This document shows positions 46,890 through 58,720 of a stretch of DNA of 64,000 nucleotides, one piece after another; positions within the stretch are counted from its first letter, which is position 1, and every line of letters begins with the position of its first letter. The DNA comes from Amaurobius ferox. Taxonomy: Eukaryota; Arthropoda; Arachnida; Araneae; Amaurobiidae. The stretch covers positions 143,337,051 through 143,401,050 of the forward strand of contig OX578133.1 in NCBI GenBank assembly GCA_951213105.1, in the 5' to 3' direction. The notes below the pieces were generated by a model that did no database searches, was not told the origin of the DNA, and saw nothing but the letters and a program-made list of their open reading frames with translations. A program made the position numbers and the translations under genes.

Positions 46890-48815
46890 TTTTCTTATAA
46901 CGGAACTGATGCTAGCAACTTCATCGCATAATATTCCATATAGAAAGTGAACATATTTGACTACACTTTCAATATCAGATAATGTTTTAGATACATTTAT
47001 TTGGACAACTATAATATCTTGAGGAAAATTAAAAGTTAACGTTCTACAGCTCGCATCATTTGTTTTCTAATGAAAATTACGTATAACATGATTATTTATT
47101 TAACATCTATTGAGTATTCTGATTTTTTCTAAGTTTTTTTGAATTCATTCAAGAATTTGGGAGTATTTCAAACGTTCAATCACGTTTAAAATTAATAAGA
47201 TTCCAGTATTCACTGATTTTAATAATTATACTAAATGTCTTTTGAAACGCTCCGCTCCTTCATTTGATATCGCGTCCACAGTTTCGTGGATGCATACATT
47301 AACATACATGTCCACACACTAACATACATGCACTCACAAAAATATACATACATACACACTGACATACATGCACATACACTAACATACATACCAGTAGCAT
47401 AGCGTGATAGTTTTGACTTGGGAGGCTGAGCGATTGGCATTTAAACTTGAAAAATATTTTGTATTATAAGTGAAATTTATATTGCAATTCACACTTTGAA
47501 TACGTTTTATCGCGTTGGTGAGTAAAATAAAATAATTTTAACATAAAAATGCTAAGAGTGAATGAAATGCACGACATTTTAAAATATATAAAATATATTA
47601 CCTATGCAAGATAAATACGTTCAAAATATAGCATTTTAAATGTTTCCTTAATTCTAAATTAGTTGAATTTTTACAACCAATTCATATAAAGTCATGGTTG
47701 CTCCCCCTTGGAAAATGTTCTGCAACGGCCCATGCATGAAAGAGTGCACTGGAAATTGGTCAGAAATCTAGAACATAAGTTTAGTTGAAAATCAGTGTAG
47801 TTAACAATGTCCTTAAACAATATTGTATATCAATTGTTATCCTTAAACAATATTGTAACAAATGCTGTACTATAAAACTTTAAAATATCTTATAATTACA
47901 ATAAGAATTCGCTAGAAAATTATCAACCACTTTTTTCATCTAACTGAGATTTTCGTGTAACATGGAATTTGTAAAGGGAAATCAGATTTATTCTTTCTAA
48001 AACTCCCAAATACGCAAACAGATGCTTCATCATATTGATGCCGATATAAAGAGCTATGTCTACTTTGCAAACTACTTAAGTTTAATGGATGTTATTCTTA
48101 GTATATTTCTTCGTTTTGATATTATTTAAAGTTGTGTAAATGCAAGATTATTCGTGAAAAATGGCTCCAATTCTTTAGTATTCCAAATAATGAATATTTT
48201 CTGCGAAGATCAATTAATTGAATCACATTTGACCCGAAATGGAGGATCCATTAGCCTTGCACTACCCACACTCACCTACCCTTCATTGTTGAAACGTCAC
48301 GTTTTACATCCAATCATTGATTGTTAATAAAGGGTTGAAAATGGAGAAGTAATAGCCACGCCTTTTTATAAGCTACCTTCCCATGTTAGTTAATCAGCTA
48401 GGGAGGAATTTTATAATTGTGTGGTCTTAATGCCATGCTTCTCCTTACAGATGACGAAGGCCGGATGATTTCAGTTTCTAAAACATTAAAATATGCGTTT
48501 TAATGGGAAAAATACTTTGAAATGTGCCACTTCAAGCAAATAAAAGACAAAAATTTTCTAAATAATACATATATATTCTCAAAATTATTTAAAAATTGTA
48601 ATAAATAAAAATATGTTTAAATAATTCTTTAAATTACATTTTAAACAAGGGAGGCTCAGCTTTTTAGCCTACGCCACTGATACATACGCACAATAACATA
48701 CACACACACGCAGACATCACCTCAAAAACGTTCGGATGCGAGTTCAGGAATGCTTGAAATGCGCTGTCTGAATATCTTCTCTATACATTCATTATACAAT
48801 ATATGTAGGGAAAGT
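46890..48815 (-). repeat. R1 repeat copy G, split by hAT MITE
   Basis: Reverse-strand R1 text (GATGCTAGCAACTTCATCGCATAATATT, GATTCCAGTATTCACTGATT) runs to the microsatellite at 47390, and resumes after the inserted element with CACCTCAAAAACGTTCGGAT and GTAGGGAAAGTAATA at 48805-48819. The distal half (the GCCAAATTGA part) is absent. Confidence 0.6.
47392..48679. mobile_element. hAT-type MITE, 1288 bp, 8-bp target duplication
   Basis: The left end is CAGTAGCATAGCG and the right end CCTACGCCACTG (reverse complement CAGTGGCGTAGG), the usual hAT terminal form. GGGAGGCTGAGC near the left end and GGGAGGCTCAGC near the right end also recur. It is flanked by exact ATACATAC copies at 47384-47391 and 48680-48687. 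There is no transposase sequence. The flank is itself ACATAC-rich, which weakens the duplication evidence slightly. Confidence 0.75.
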
Positions 48816-48867
48816 AATAATATCCAACTAATGGTTAAAAGAAAAGGAACTAAAGCTAATATTAAAA

Positions 48868-49395
48868 AATTTGATATGGGTAGCACATGATATTTTCTGT
48901 AAATTCAATTTCAGTTTTGCTTTATTTCTTTCGTAATTTATTATATTTATTTTAATTGCACAAAATAACACGGATAATTATTTAATTATTTAAAATTACA
49001 CTAAATTTGCAGTTTTTATTCAATTTTCATTTGGTGACTGGACATATTTTCAAAGGCGACGTTGTAAAAATACAAATAAAAATAAAAAAAAATAAAAATG
49101 TAATACAAAATAAATCTGATGTGGGTAGCACATGACATTCCCCATAAATTCAATTTCAGTTTTGCTTTATTTTTTTCGTAATTTATTATATTTATTTTTA
49201 CTGCACAAAATAACACGGATAATTATTTAAAATTACAATGAATTTGCAGTTTTCATTCAATTTTCTTTTTCATTTGGTGACTGGACATATTTTCAAAGGC
49301 GACGTTGCAAAAATGCAAAATAAATAATAAATAAATAAATAAATAAATAAATAACAAATAAATAAAAAAAATAAAAAAAAATGCCAAATATAAAC
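48868..49395 (+). repeat. ~245-bp tandem dimer at an R1 right end
   Basis: GGGTAGCACATGA recurs at 48878 and 49123, each followed by CAATTTCAGTTTTGCTTTAT, ACAAAATAACACGGATAATT and TTTGGTGACTGGACATATTT. A third terminus, GGGCAACACATGACAG, at 49408 begins R1 copy D. Confidence 0.8.
49320..49382. repeat. (AAAT)n microsatellite
   Basis: A run of AAAT/TAAA units at the end of the second tandem unit. Confidence 0.85.
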
Positions 49396-49407
49396 ACAAA
49401 TGTGATG

Positions 49408-50930
49408 TGGGCAACACATGACAGTCCTAATATAATGCAATGAATTTACTCTTTTTACAGTAAAAAAATAATGTTTAAAATCCACGGTACTGTGTTTTTA
49501 TCATTGAACTGTACGTTTGGCGATTTTCTGGGTGACAACATGTAAAACTATTTCAAAGTACCCAATTAACTTATATTTTGCGTAGCTCTAAATAAACAAT
49601 TATCAATATTGATAGCATCCTCAAAAAGAGATATAGTCCATATATTAAAATATTTTAATAATTAATTCATCAATTAGGAATCATTTTCCTTAGTTTAGCG
49701 TTATTTTTGCAATTTTGATGATTTTTTTTATCAATATAGGGCGAAATACCACCAAGGCGGCGGTACTTCGCTAAATTATTCGCCAAATTCCCCAAATGCA
49801 TCACCATGTGTGACAAACAAACGGAGAGAAGAGCATTTCTTATATACTAGAAGGTATGCCCGTCATATGACGGAAATCGGAATTTGCGAAACATTGCCTC
49901 CCATTTGGCGTCATTTTTATCAATTTGGCGATATTTTTTGTCATTTTGGCAACATTTAAAATATTCGCCAAGTTGGCGACATCCCGCTAAATTTCTCACC
50001 AAGCGTTACGGACGGAGAAATGGGTTATTCTTGGTTTTTCTTACAGTCTACTCTTATGTTCTTTCCAAGATATTGAATTTTCATCAATTAGTCGTCATTT
50101 TCATTGATTTAGCATCATTTTTATCAATTTGGAGACATTGTCGTTTATTTGGCGACATTTAAAGAAGTCGTTAAGTTGGCGCCATTCCGCCAAATTCATC
50201 GCCAAAATCTCGCCATGCGTTATGCACGGAGAAATAAGTCTTTCTTATAGCAGATAAATGACTATTAGGGTCCAAGTACAAAAGTATTACCCAAAGTAGC
50301 TTTTCTCATGAATGGAACCAGCTAAATCCATGAGAATTATGTCATTAATTATTGCTTGATATTGCAAAAATATGAACTATTGTGAACATATTTCACAATA
50401 GTTAATATTTTTTTTTATTTTACGTGATTTTTTTATATATTTATTTGAAAGATATGCAATATCTCGAAAACGGTTTATGCTAGTGTTCTAAAGTTTATAT
50501 CAATCGTGTACTAATAAAAAAAATACATAAGAAATGACTATTTACGTAACTTTATTAAAGGTTTTGATTTCTTTGATGATTTTGCAAAATTTTACTTGAA
50601 AATTTAGGGAGGTTCTGAACATTCGATTGCGTTTAAAAACAATAGGCTTCCAGTATTCATGGATTGTAATTTGTGTACCAAATTTCTTTGGAATCACTCT
50701 ATTCGGGCGTACGATATCGTCTAAAAAGGCTCACTGACACACACACACACTATCTCCAAAACGTTTGATTCGTGTTGAGGGATGCTATATCGTCGAAAAC
50801 TCGTATATAACGTGCTATATCGTCGAAAACTCGGAATTCGAACTTTATAAGATTTATTATTTTCTTATAAATTATTTATTTTATCATCAATTATTTTCTT
50901 ATAAATTATACTATATATATAAGGAAAGTA
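49408..50930 (-). repeat. R1 repeat copy D
   Basis: A reverse copy from the right-end text (GATGTGGGCAACACATGACA) to the left-end text (ATATATAAGGAAAGTA at 50915-50930), about 1.5 kb, including the CGCCAAGTTGGCGACA quasi-repeats. A short duplication (GCTATATCGTCGAAAACTCG) at 50783 and 50813 precedes the end. Confidence 0.7.
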
Positions 50931-51049
50931 ATATCAGAACTGTCAGTCCTAAAGTAATGTAGTTGATCTTATTCTTTTTGTAGTTAAAAATTACGTATAA
51001 AACAAGCATTTAATCGATACATTTGAGCATATGTAGTTTATTATTTTAG

Positions 51050-51365
51050 ATTTTGACAATTTTACTTGCCATTTCGTAAAATTAAAGCATGTTCCTTTTT
51101 TCCGAATGATACAAAAATCGAATCAGCACAAAAGTAACCCTTTCATTATTTTCCAGATATTGTAAAATTTCGTTGAATAGCTTTTGCGCTAGAGTGAATA
51201 CATGCATTGCACAGTGAGACAGACATATGTACACACATATATATCACGCGAGGAATGCTTCTTTCTTGTTCTAGATTGCTCAAAACGTGTAGATCCATCT
51301 AAATCTCTATTTCCGACACGATTCCAATACTTTTCCTATACATTACTATATATTGTATAAAATCA
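51050..51365 (-). repeat. R2 repeat, reverse copy
   Basis: Reverse complement of 38540-39010: CGACACGATTCCAATACTTTT at 51315 and CAAAACGTGTAGATCC at 51271. Confidence 0.6.
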
Positions 51366-52779
51366 ATGCATTATTTTCCAAGACATAACAAATGCTGTCT
51401 ATTTCGAAATCTTACCATGCCAACCCAAATATATTTTGCGGAGCGTGAAACTTCCAACCATTACAGAAAGCCAACTTTCGATTGGCCATGGCCTACTTTA
51501 CAACAGAGGCAGCATTGAAAAGATTATGGAAAATAGCCGTTTTCAATGAAGAGAGCACCTCTGATAAACTCTTATAAATCTCCCCCGCAGACAGTGAAGA
51601 TCCTAATAGGGTGCAGAAGCAAAAAATATAGTTCTCTTGTTGAAGGGTAGTAAAAGTGCCATGCCTATTTACGGATGCAGCTCCGTGCAGTAAATTATGT
51701 GAGTGCAGTTTGTATATCCTTTGAGAAACAATTATTAGTTCCCTTGTTCTGCTTTTCTTTTGTTACTTAACAGCTTAAACAGGAGTTACGCCGGAGATTA
51801 GTCAAATTTACTGGCAATTCCGAAGAAAATGTTTTGTATTGTCGGATTAAATACTTTTGTTTCCTTGAAGATTACAATATGAGCGCCATTCTAATTATTT
51901 TTCGGTTTAGTTACATTTTTTTTTGTCATTGGGAGATTATGTTCACTAATATTAAAATGCATAATTGTTTTGATTAAATAGAGGCATGCTAATGAAGTAA
52001 ATCAATTAATTGTGTATCACTAAAATCTCATATCATTTCTCTGTTCTCTACTGTGGGAGAGCATATATTAAAAGTACAAATTTACTTTTATAGAAATAAA
52101 ACATTGAATGTGTTAATTTTGAGTACACTGAATTAGCTATGAAGATGAGAAATTGCAAATCCATTTTTTTTCTTTTTTTAAACTGTCCCAAGCAAAGAGT
52201 ACATTGGTCTCAAGATAAAGAGGTTGGTAGTTTAAGTCACTCCCTATGTACATATGACTGCATACTTGTAAGCAAACGATATATTATATCATTACGTACA
52301 AAATAAAATATACAAGGTTCTTATGACAGTCCTTCCTTCAATATACGCGTTTTGTATGCTCCTGATTTCGATTCCTACTAATCAAACAATGATCTACAAC
52401 TTTGCAATCGGCTTTTGTCATCTATCTCGATTTGTTGCCGAGTTCTTTATCCCAACTTTTTAAATTCTCTGCCAGAAGGTGCTGTAATAACGTTTATTTG
52501 ATCAGGCATTGTCACTTTGCTACATATAGACGAACTTGTACACTCATGGACTTTTTTTTACATAGTTATGGGGGTGTTTAAGAACTTGTCTAGAAACCTC
52601 GTAGAAACATCAAATTTACGTCGAATTATTGGAGTAGAAAATAAATCCTGATTAATTGAGAACAAGGTTTTTCGGCCTCAAAATTAGTGAAAAACTACTG
52701 TTACGTTTCTTCCTTAGTATTTCATTTAGTAGCATGCTGCCAGCAAGATATCAATATTGAGAGGTCGTTAAGTTCGTTC
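51366..52779. other. No gene seen
   Basis: AT-rich sequence. 52315-52550 is of more even composition and might be an eroded mobile element, but no motif could be verified. Confidence 0.35.
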
Positions 52780-52794
52780 ACTTCATATCACTTT

Positions 52795-52975
52795 GTGGGT
52801 CCGAAAGTCCTTCCGAGAGGTTGGTGGTAGGGGAAGGAGGGTACGGTCCCTGTGGATGCCTCCCCCACTGGGTTCCGGTCTAAATTGGGTGGCACTTCCC
52901 GACCGTCCAAACAGTTACCTTACACCTTTCTGGTAGGTCGGACGGTCTGGGTTTCAACAACAACAACTTCATATC
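52795..52975. repeat. Possible SINE with (CAA)n tail
   Basis: GC-rich 180 bp (GGTGGTAGGGGAAGGAGGGT, GACCGTCC) ending in TTTCAACAACAACAACTT. The composition shift and simple-sequence end fit a SINE. A related (TTG)n stretch lies at 27442. Confidence 0.4.
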
Positions 52976-53782
52976 ACTTCATATCTCTTTTATTTTATGC
53001 CTCCAATGCTTTGTAGTATTTATGTTTTGTGTTTCAAGTTATGTTTAAGTTTGGTTGGTAGTGTATTTTTTATAACCTATAAAATATGTTCATAAATCTT
53101 ATGAATAAGTGCATCATTAAAGGCGATCTGGATAGTTAAGATTACCCTTAAGTTCACCAATTGGCAAATCGAAATGTATTTTATTTGTCTTTAGATAATC
53201 AAAGAGAAAATTTTATAACAGAGTATAATGTGCTGATTTTGATTGAGGTAAGGAATAAATTTGATAAAAAATTGCATTAATAGATGGCAACATAAATATG
53301 ACACAAAAAAATAAGATGCAGAAGAATAATACAAAATAATAAATGCCATTTTGCATAGAATTTTTGCAAAAATGCATTATTTATTTTGCTGAACCCGGTT
53401 GGATTTTTTGCTGTATTGTTTATATATATTAAATTATTCTGTTACATAAAATGATTTTGTGTTTTAATAAAAAACTAATAATTTGTGTTTTATATATGTA
53501 AATATGTAACCGCATGCGTAATGTAACTTCCCTATTTGGACATGCTGCGACAACACAAAAGAATTAAAAAAGTTGTAAGCTCAAAAGAGCTTTTACATGT
53601 TTTACAGCAAAAAGTTGTTCTTTTAGAGTCATATTTTACTTTAATTAATATTCTGAGAAAATTTCATGTCACTGAATCTACAAATAACTTTTTCAATAAA
53701 TAAATGTCGCCAATTCACAGGTATTATTTTTTTAGCAAGATAATGAATAATCAAATATTAGAAATAAAAATATCTCTTTTAC

Positions 53783-53954
53783 CAGACACAATTGAGCTTT
53801 GCAAGGGTTTCTCGCTCAGAATGATTTGATGCGCATTGAATATGCTTCAATTGTCGCGCGATTTGTAAAGATCTTTGATGAGCAACTAAACACAAACCGT
53901 CTACAATATTTTCCACATCCAGGTCGTTTACATTCTGTACAAAGGCAGTGTCTC
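53783..53954 (-). other. Candidate exon A1 (unknown protein)
   Basis: On the minus strand a polypyrimidine tract ending TTTTCTGCAG precedes 172 bp that encode TAFVQNVNDLDVENIVDGLC and LVAHQRSLQIARQLKHIQ, followed by a GTAAAAG donor-like site at 53782-53776. A diverged relative with the same layout is at 59154-59263. The shared residues (IVD/IID, CLV-x-HQ, QI-x-RQLK) suggest that the protein was once under selection. I do not recognise the family. The alternative is a low-copy repeat with chance splice signals. Confidence 0.4.
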
Positions 53955-53967
53955 CTGCAGAAAACAA

Positions 53968-54689
53968 AGGATTAATTGACAGCTACGTGCCGAAGAGTGT
54001 CTTCATTTGTTACGGCTTGCATTTGTGTTTAATAAATGAAGAGCAGTGGTTGAGGACAAAGCGGAGGAATAAAGCGTCAAATAACTGAGAAGCCTTTAAA
54101 GTTTCTTTTATTGAGATTTAACTTGAAGATGCTAACCTGAGAGAGTAACTTATGAATATTTCATAAGGCATATTTATAAACAAAAATAGAAAAAAATGAA
54201 TTAGATAAATGAGTTTGTGTAGAAATGTTCTATTTAGACGCAAATGTGAACTTTCTAAGAGTTAAACTTTTTTTTTCAAGTTTGCGTATTTGCCTGAAGT
54301 TGAGGGATTATTTTTGCACTTATTTTAAGAAACTTTAAAGTTTTTGAAAACAGTCTGCTTGTCTAATATGAAATGTAAAATAAGAAATATACAGAGATTT
54401 TATTTGTAAAACTTCGCTTAAAAATGATCATAAAATTAGTAATGAATATATTTAAAGACTTTAAATGTATATGCATTTAAAATAAAATTTGTTTCTTCCC
54501 TCAGCAAATGCGGATTTCAATAAGTAAACTATAAACTACAATCATTTTTCTTTTAAACAATGTATTTTTATTGACTCACAGGAATTAAAATGAAACAAAA
54601 ACAGCCCAAATTAATTTAAAGAAAAAAACTATCATAAATAATTTTGAGTTGTATATTAATATACAATTTTTATTGTGCATCTATCCTTG
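53968..54689. other. Flank of exon A1; no gene seen
   Basis: 53968-54060 is also similar to 59280-59370, so the duplicated unit extends beyond the candidate exon. The rest is AT-rich. Confidence 0.4.
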
Positions 54690-55050
54690 TGTGCGTAATG
54701 ACATAAGTCTACAAACAAATTTGCAATTTTTAAGCCCAGTTGAAAAGTGTATTTTTAATAAATGTCAACTCCAGTTTAAGAAACATATGCTCAAAACAAG
54801 TAGAACTAAGCGAACAAAAAACAAGGACTTTTCTATATCATAAAACTGCCAAACAAACAGTGCCAGAAAATAAAGAGTAGAAATGGGAAGCAATATCACT
54901 AGACTCGGTGTCGCCGAGAGTTGACAATTTTATGTTTTCCAACATACAATATGTCGTAAAGTAAACAGCTCTCGATCTAGGAGTTACGCAATGATGATTG
55001 GAAGAAGGAAACCAATTGCAAGTAGCCAGTTAACCCTATCCACAAAATAC
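54690..55050 (-). repeat. Duplicated segment B1
   Basis: Matches 55712-56060 in the same orientation (GCAATTTTTAAGCCCAGTT, GGACTTT, CAATATCACTA, ACCAATTGCAAGTAGCCAG). The minus strand reads KLSTLGDTESSDIASHFYSL in B1 and KLSNLSNIENSDIVSYFCTL in B2, and both end FIKNT-x-FNWA before a stop. Confidence 0.65.
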
Positions 55051-55520
55051 TAGTAGCGGCACTAAATATGTGATAACCACAGTCGCTCATTATTTGTGCT
55101 TACTAATTTATTGATCTAAATATTATTATAGTACAATTTATCTTATCCCAATTTCGAAAATAGATTTAATTTTAAAGGACCCAAATTTAATCCTAATGAT
55201 CCGATGATTGTACTTGGTGAGAGACATCAAGAGCAAAGACTCTCTATGTATAAATAATTTCAGTTAATAGAAAAACAATGGTGTCCTCATCAGCATTACA
55301 CACCAAGTACTTGTATACAAAATGTAAAAGATTATTGAGTGTCATATTGAAATTTGTTTGCTCTACACTATGTTTAGGAGTAATTGGACTTCCTAGGAGG
55401 GCCCCTTTTATAAAGGTTAGATGCTTGCGCGTATCGAAGTCCCAGCATGGATACGAAATAACAAAGCAAAATTTGATCTTTAATTATTAATATGTGTAAA
55501 TATTCCATTATACAGTTATC
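55051..55520. other. No gene seen
   Basis: The 70-codon plus-strand frame at 55278-55490 has no recognised motif. Confidence 0.35.
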
Positions 55521-55522
55521 GT

Positions 55523-55640
55523 TGTTCCCGGCGTGCGTTCACCGCTGCCGGCCCAAACTCCCGTAGTATCAGGCGATTTAGGTTTACATAGCCGCTAACC
55601 CATTGGGTCGGCTCCTGAGTTAGGTATAATAATAACAAAT
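55523..55640. repeat. Possible SINE-like fragment
   Basis: A GC-rich islet (CCGGCGTGCGTTCACCGCTG) ending in TATAATAATAACAA inside AT-rich sequence, between duplicated segments B1 and B2. Confidence 0.35.
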
Positions 55641-55711
55641 AGAAAAACAAGTGACTTTTCTGATAACCGAACTATCTAGCAATGATCGAATTTCATTTGT
55701 GCGAGGAGAGG

Positions 55712-56060
55712 GAATGCAATGGCATAAGTTTGCAAACAAATTCGCAATTTTTAAGCCCAGTTAAAATGTGTATTTTTAATAAATAACAAAACCAGTTTCA
55801 AAGAATCAAAGACGTTACAGTTCAAAGTAAGTAGAAACATAAGGACTTTCCCATAAAATGTAAATGACAGCAAAAAAATGCCATATAGTAAAGTGCAAAA
55901 ATAGGAAACAATATCACTATTCTCGATGTTGCTGAGATTTGACAATTTTATATTTCCTAATTTTCAACAGCAATTAATCTGTAAATGATGCAAGGATGGT
56001 AGTAAGAAAGAAGCCAATTACATGTGACCAGATAATCCTGTCCACAAAATGCAAAACCAC
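55712..56060 (-). repeat. Duplicated segment B2
   Basis: The second copy of B1. Its minus-strand frame (55945-55751, 64 codons, start MSNLSNIENSDIVSYFC) is open throughout and hydrophobic in the middle (LLYGIFLLSFTFYGKVLMFL), as a membrane segment would be. B1 has a stop in the same region. Confidence 0.6.
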
Positions 56061-56164
56061 TCGCCAAAGAGACCAAAGCAAGATGTGGAGCCCTAAGCTG
56101 ATAGGCGGAGTCAAAGGAAAACCAATGATATTTAGAGAGAGCACAATGTACATATATTGACAGA

Positions 56165-56500
56165 CTCCGATAAAATTTAAATTTATATTATTTAAATATT
56201 TGTTTATTATTTAAATCGGAAAAGATTTTATAAAATCATCTGCTGTATAAATACATTGAATTTAATTCCGTTGCTAAGCAAGATGATATTTTTTTTCAAA
56301 TAAATTGGTGATAAAAATATTGTCTGCGGAATGCTATCTCTATAGGTGATTCGCTTTTATTAATATCTTAAAAACTCGTGATCCTAAAATCTCGAAACAT
56401 AAATTAAATTTTAAGTGAAGCTATTTCACGGCTACTTAACAAAATTTCATGATATTCGGTGTAGCCGTTATCTCATGGCAATGAACACACCTTCAGGTAG
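56165..56500 (-). mobile_element. Reverse-strand Helitron relic
   Basis: 56190-56340 is the reverse of H2 text at 4670-4790 (AATCGGAAAAGATTTTATAA; GCTAAGCAAGATGATAT), and 56340-56490 is the reverse of the Helitron 5' region (CGGTGTAGCCGTTATCTC; ATTTTAAGTGAAGCTATTTC). The ends are missing. Confidence 0.6.
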
Positions 56501-56509
56501 ATTTTCTAT

Positions 56510-56660
56510 TTCACTACTCTCTATAGTATAATGTATAGGGAATGTATTGTGAAGGGGTCGAAAAAATTTGAATTCGAATTTTCGACGGAAGAATGCGTTT
56601 CAAGCATTCCTCTGAAGAAGCGAATATCGAAATATCAAGAAACGAATTTGAGATGAGCTT
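56510..56660 (+). repeat. R1 left-end fragment
   Basis: ACTACTCTCTATAGTATAATGTATAGGG, GGGGTCGAAAAAATTTGAAT and ATGCGTTTCAAGCATTCC are the R1 left-end blocks. Nothing of the rest follows. Confidence 0.65.
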
Positions 56661-57449
56661 TTTGGGTTTGCTATTATCCTGTTTGTACTGAATCGCAGAA
56701 GGCACAGCAAATTTCGCCAATGTGTTACGTATTTAATATGTTATTTTAATTTTTTTATGACATTCCAGTGGTGATTTAGCAGATCAATTTTTGAAAATGG
56801 GAAAACTATTATGTATATATTTTCCGCACCTTTCTTCAGTTAATATGATGAGAATTCGTTTTGTGTTGCTTTCCTCAAAAGAACAGTTGACTTTTGATTA
56901 TTTAAAATAGTAGTGATAACATTGAACCTGATAAAAAATAACAAATAGTCTCCGCAAAAATAATAAAGAAATCGAAAGAAAAATTTAAAACTAAAACTAA
57001 AAATTTACTTACGGACTTACACTTTTATTTAAAAGCGACATCAATAAACTTGTTCTCTTTACTGCAAATAGTGCTATGTAGATTTCTCAATAGTAGCCTA
57101 TCAGCAAGGGTACTATAGCGGTACTAATGCGGATGATACATAAAATGCATCAATTCAAAATCATAATTAGTACCACATTCCTGCTTCTCTAAGTGATCCA
57201 GCAGGCTTTTAGCGTTAGTAAAAGCAGCACTTTAATGTAATCTTTTACTTTGAGGGTATTGTGTTTGATCTGTGTCATCAGTATTTTCAAATTTTGCAGT
57301 ATATGTACTAATATGTCATATTTAAAACTTCATTTCAAGTTAAATATCCTCTGCATTTATCCAATATAATTACCGATATAAGAAATCAAAGGAAATTGCA
57401 AAATTAAACAAGAGATTTCCAAGAAGAGAAGAGGAAAGCTTAATTACCA
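56661..57449. other. No gene seen
   Basis: AT-rich, no supported feature. Confidence 0.4.
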
Positions 57450-57790
57450 TCAATAATTTATTTTGACTGAGAAACAATGGAGAAGCTTTCAAGAAAGTTC
57501 ATTTCCAAAATGGAATTAGGAGTAAAAATTGTCTTAACAATGGAAAAATTAAAAACATAATTAAAGTCTCATGAATGTTCAGCAAACTCAGACTTAGAAA
57601 CGTCTTTTTCAGAAACATGGCTCATGCGTTCTTTAATACGAGATTTAAGAGCTCTTTCAGTTTGATAAGCATAAAATAAGATCGCAGTCGTAAGGAATGT
57701 CATCAACACCCTCAACTATTCAAGACAAGAATATGTTCTTTAAGAGAAGGGAGATTAAATTTTTTAAGAAGTTTAAAGATACAGCTTCCC
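57450..57790 (-). pseudogene. PLE GIY-YIG fragment, reverse orientation
   Basis: The minus strand resembles 58330-58690 of the plus strand: it reads QTERALKSRIKERMSHVSEK and NYVFNFS, with the surrounding stops. This is the GIY-YIG endonuclease end of a classical PLE, facing away from the plus-strand copy that begins immediately to the right. Confidence 0.65.
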
Positions 57791-57799
57791 TCCTATCTT

Positions 57800-58720
57800 G
57801 GATGTATCCTTTTACGAGTTCTGGATTATTTAGTGAGTTTTCTGTTTCTTTTTCTATGGTTTCTTTGAATTTTAATAAGTTTCATAAACTGTGTTCACAA
57901 CATAATCGGTTTTTAAACTATTTAAATTTTCTTGTGAAATGTAAACGCCACTGTTTAATTCCTCATTTGATTTATATTTTTTGTTCTACCTTTTCAACTT
58001 TTGATTTCTGTAGACCTTTCTCTGTTTCCATGCATCCTCATGCTCGTTGTAATATTCCGGCTCATCAAAAATCTTCTGCTTTTTACACTTTATGTTTACC
58101 GCACTTCGCCTTAAATTTGTGTTCTGATTCCCAGACACTTAGTTTTAAGATTGACTATCTGAAATCTTTGGCCTTTTCCAGAGGCTATAATCCCACTGTT
58201 ATCGACAGGGTTTTGCATAAAATCATCAAGCCAAATTTGGTTTCTAACATTTAGCTTCAAAAGGTTTTCCTACTCAATTCTATGGCTTTACCTTTTTATC
58301 CAACGGTTAGCTATTAGGTTGCCAATATTATTTCCTTTTTCAATTTTAGGTGCGTCTTTAAACCTTTTAACGAATTAATTTCCGTTCTCTTACAGACCCT
58401 ATTCCGGTCTTGAATCGTTGAGGTGTTTATCACATTCTTTGAGAATGGGGTTTTGCTTATGTTGGTAAAACTAAAAGAACTCTTAAATTTCGCATTAAGA
58501 AACACATGAGCCGTGTTTCTAAAAAAGATGTTTCTAAATCTAGAATTGCTGAATATTTTTGAGACTCTAATTATGTTTTTAATTTTACTAAAGCTAAGAT
58601 CATTTACATTCCTAATTCCAGTTTGAAATGGATTTTCTGAAAAGTATCTCCATTGTTTCTCAGTCAAAATCCCTTATTAATGACAATTATCTTTTCCTCT
58701 CCTCTGCTTGGCAATATCTG
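57800..58720 (+). pseudogene. Classical-order PLE relic (RT remnants, then GIY-YIG)
   Basis: The first part reads NKFHKLCSQHNRFLNYLNFL and VKCKRHCLIPHL, resembling the N-terminal PLE region before the RT. A short frame later comes FKIDYLKSLAFSRGYNPTVI and DRVLHKI, the linker after the RT (fixed NGYP/GYNP type). Most of the RT core is therefore deleted. From 58430 the endonuclease is recognisable: GVYHI, then FAYVGKTKRTLKFRIKKHMS, and later NYVFNFTKAKIIYIPNSSLK. Stops at 58259, 58418 and 58561 and frameshifts make it a pseudogene. The order RT then GIY-YIG is opposite to that of the element at 35180. Confidence 0.7.

Noticed and set aside
53783..53954. Chemosensory (gustatory) receptor exon
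   Set aside because: Considered because such genes duplicate in tandem, but no diagnostic C-terminal motif can be seen; left as unknown.
57697..58254. A 185-codon frame taken as one gene
   Set aside because: Its first third is antisense to a reverse PLE fragment, and the rest is PLE N-terminal and linker pieces joined by a deletion, so it is a chimeric relic.
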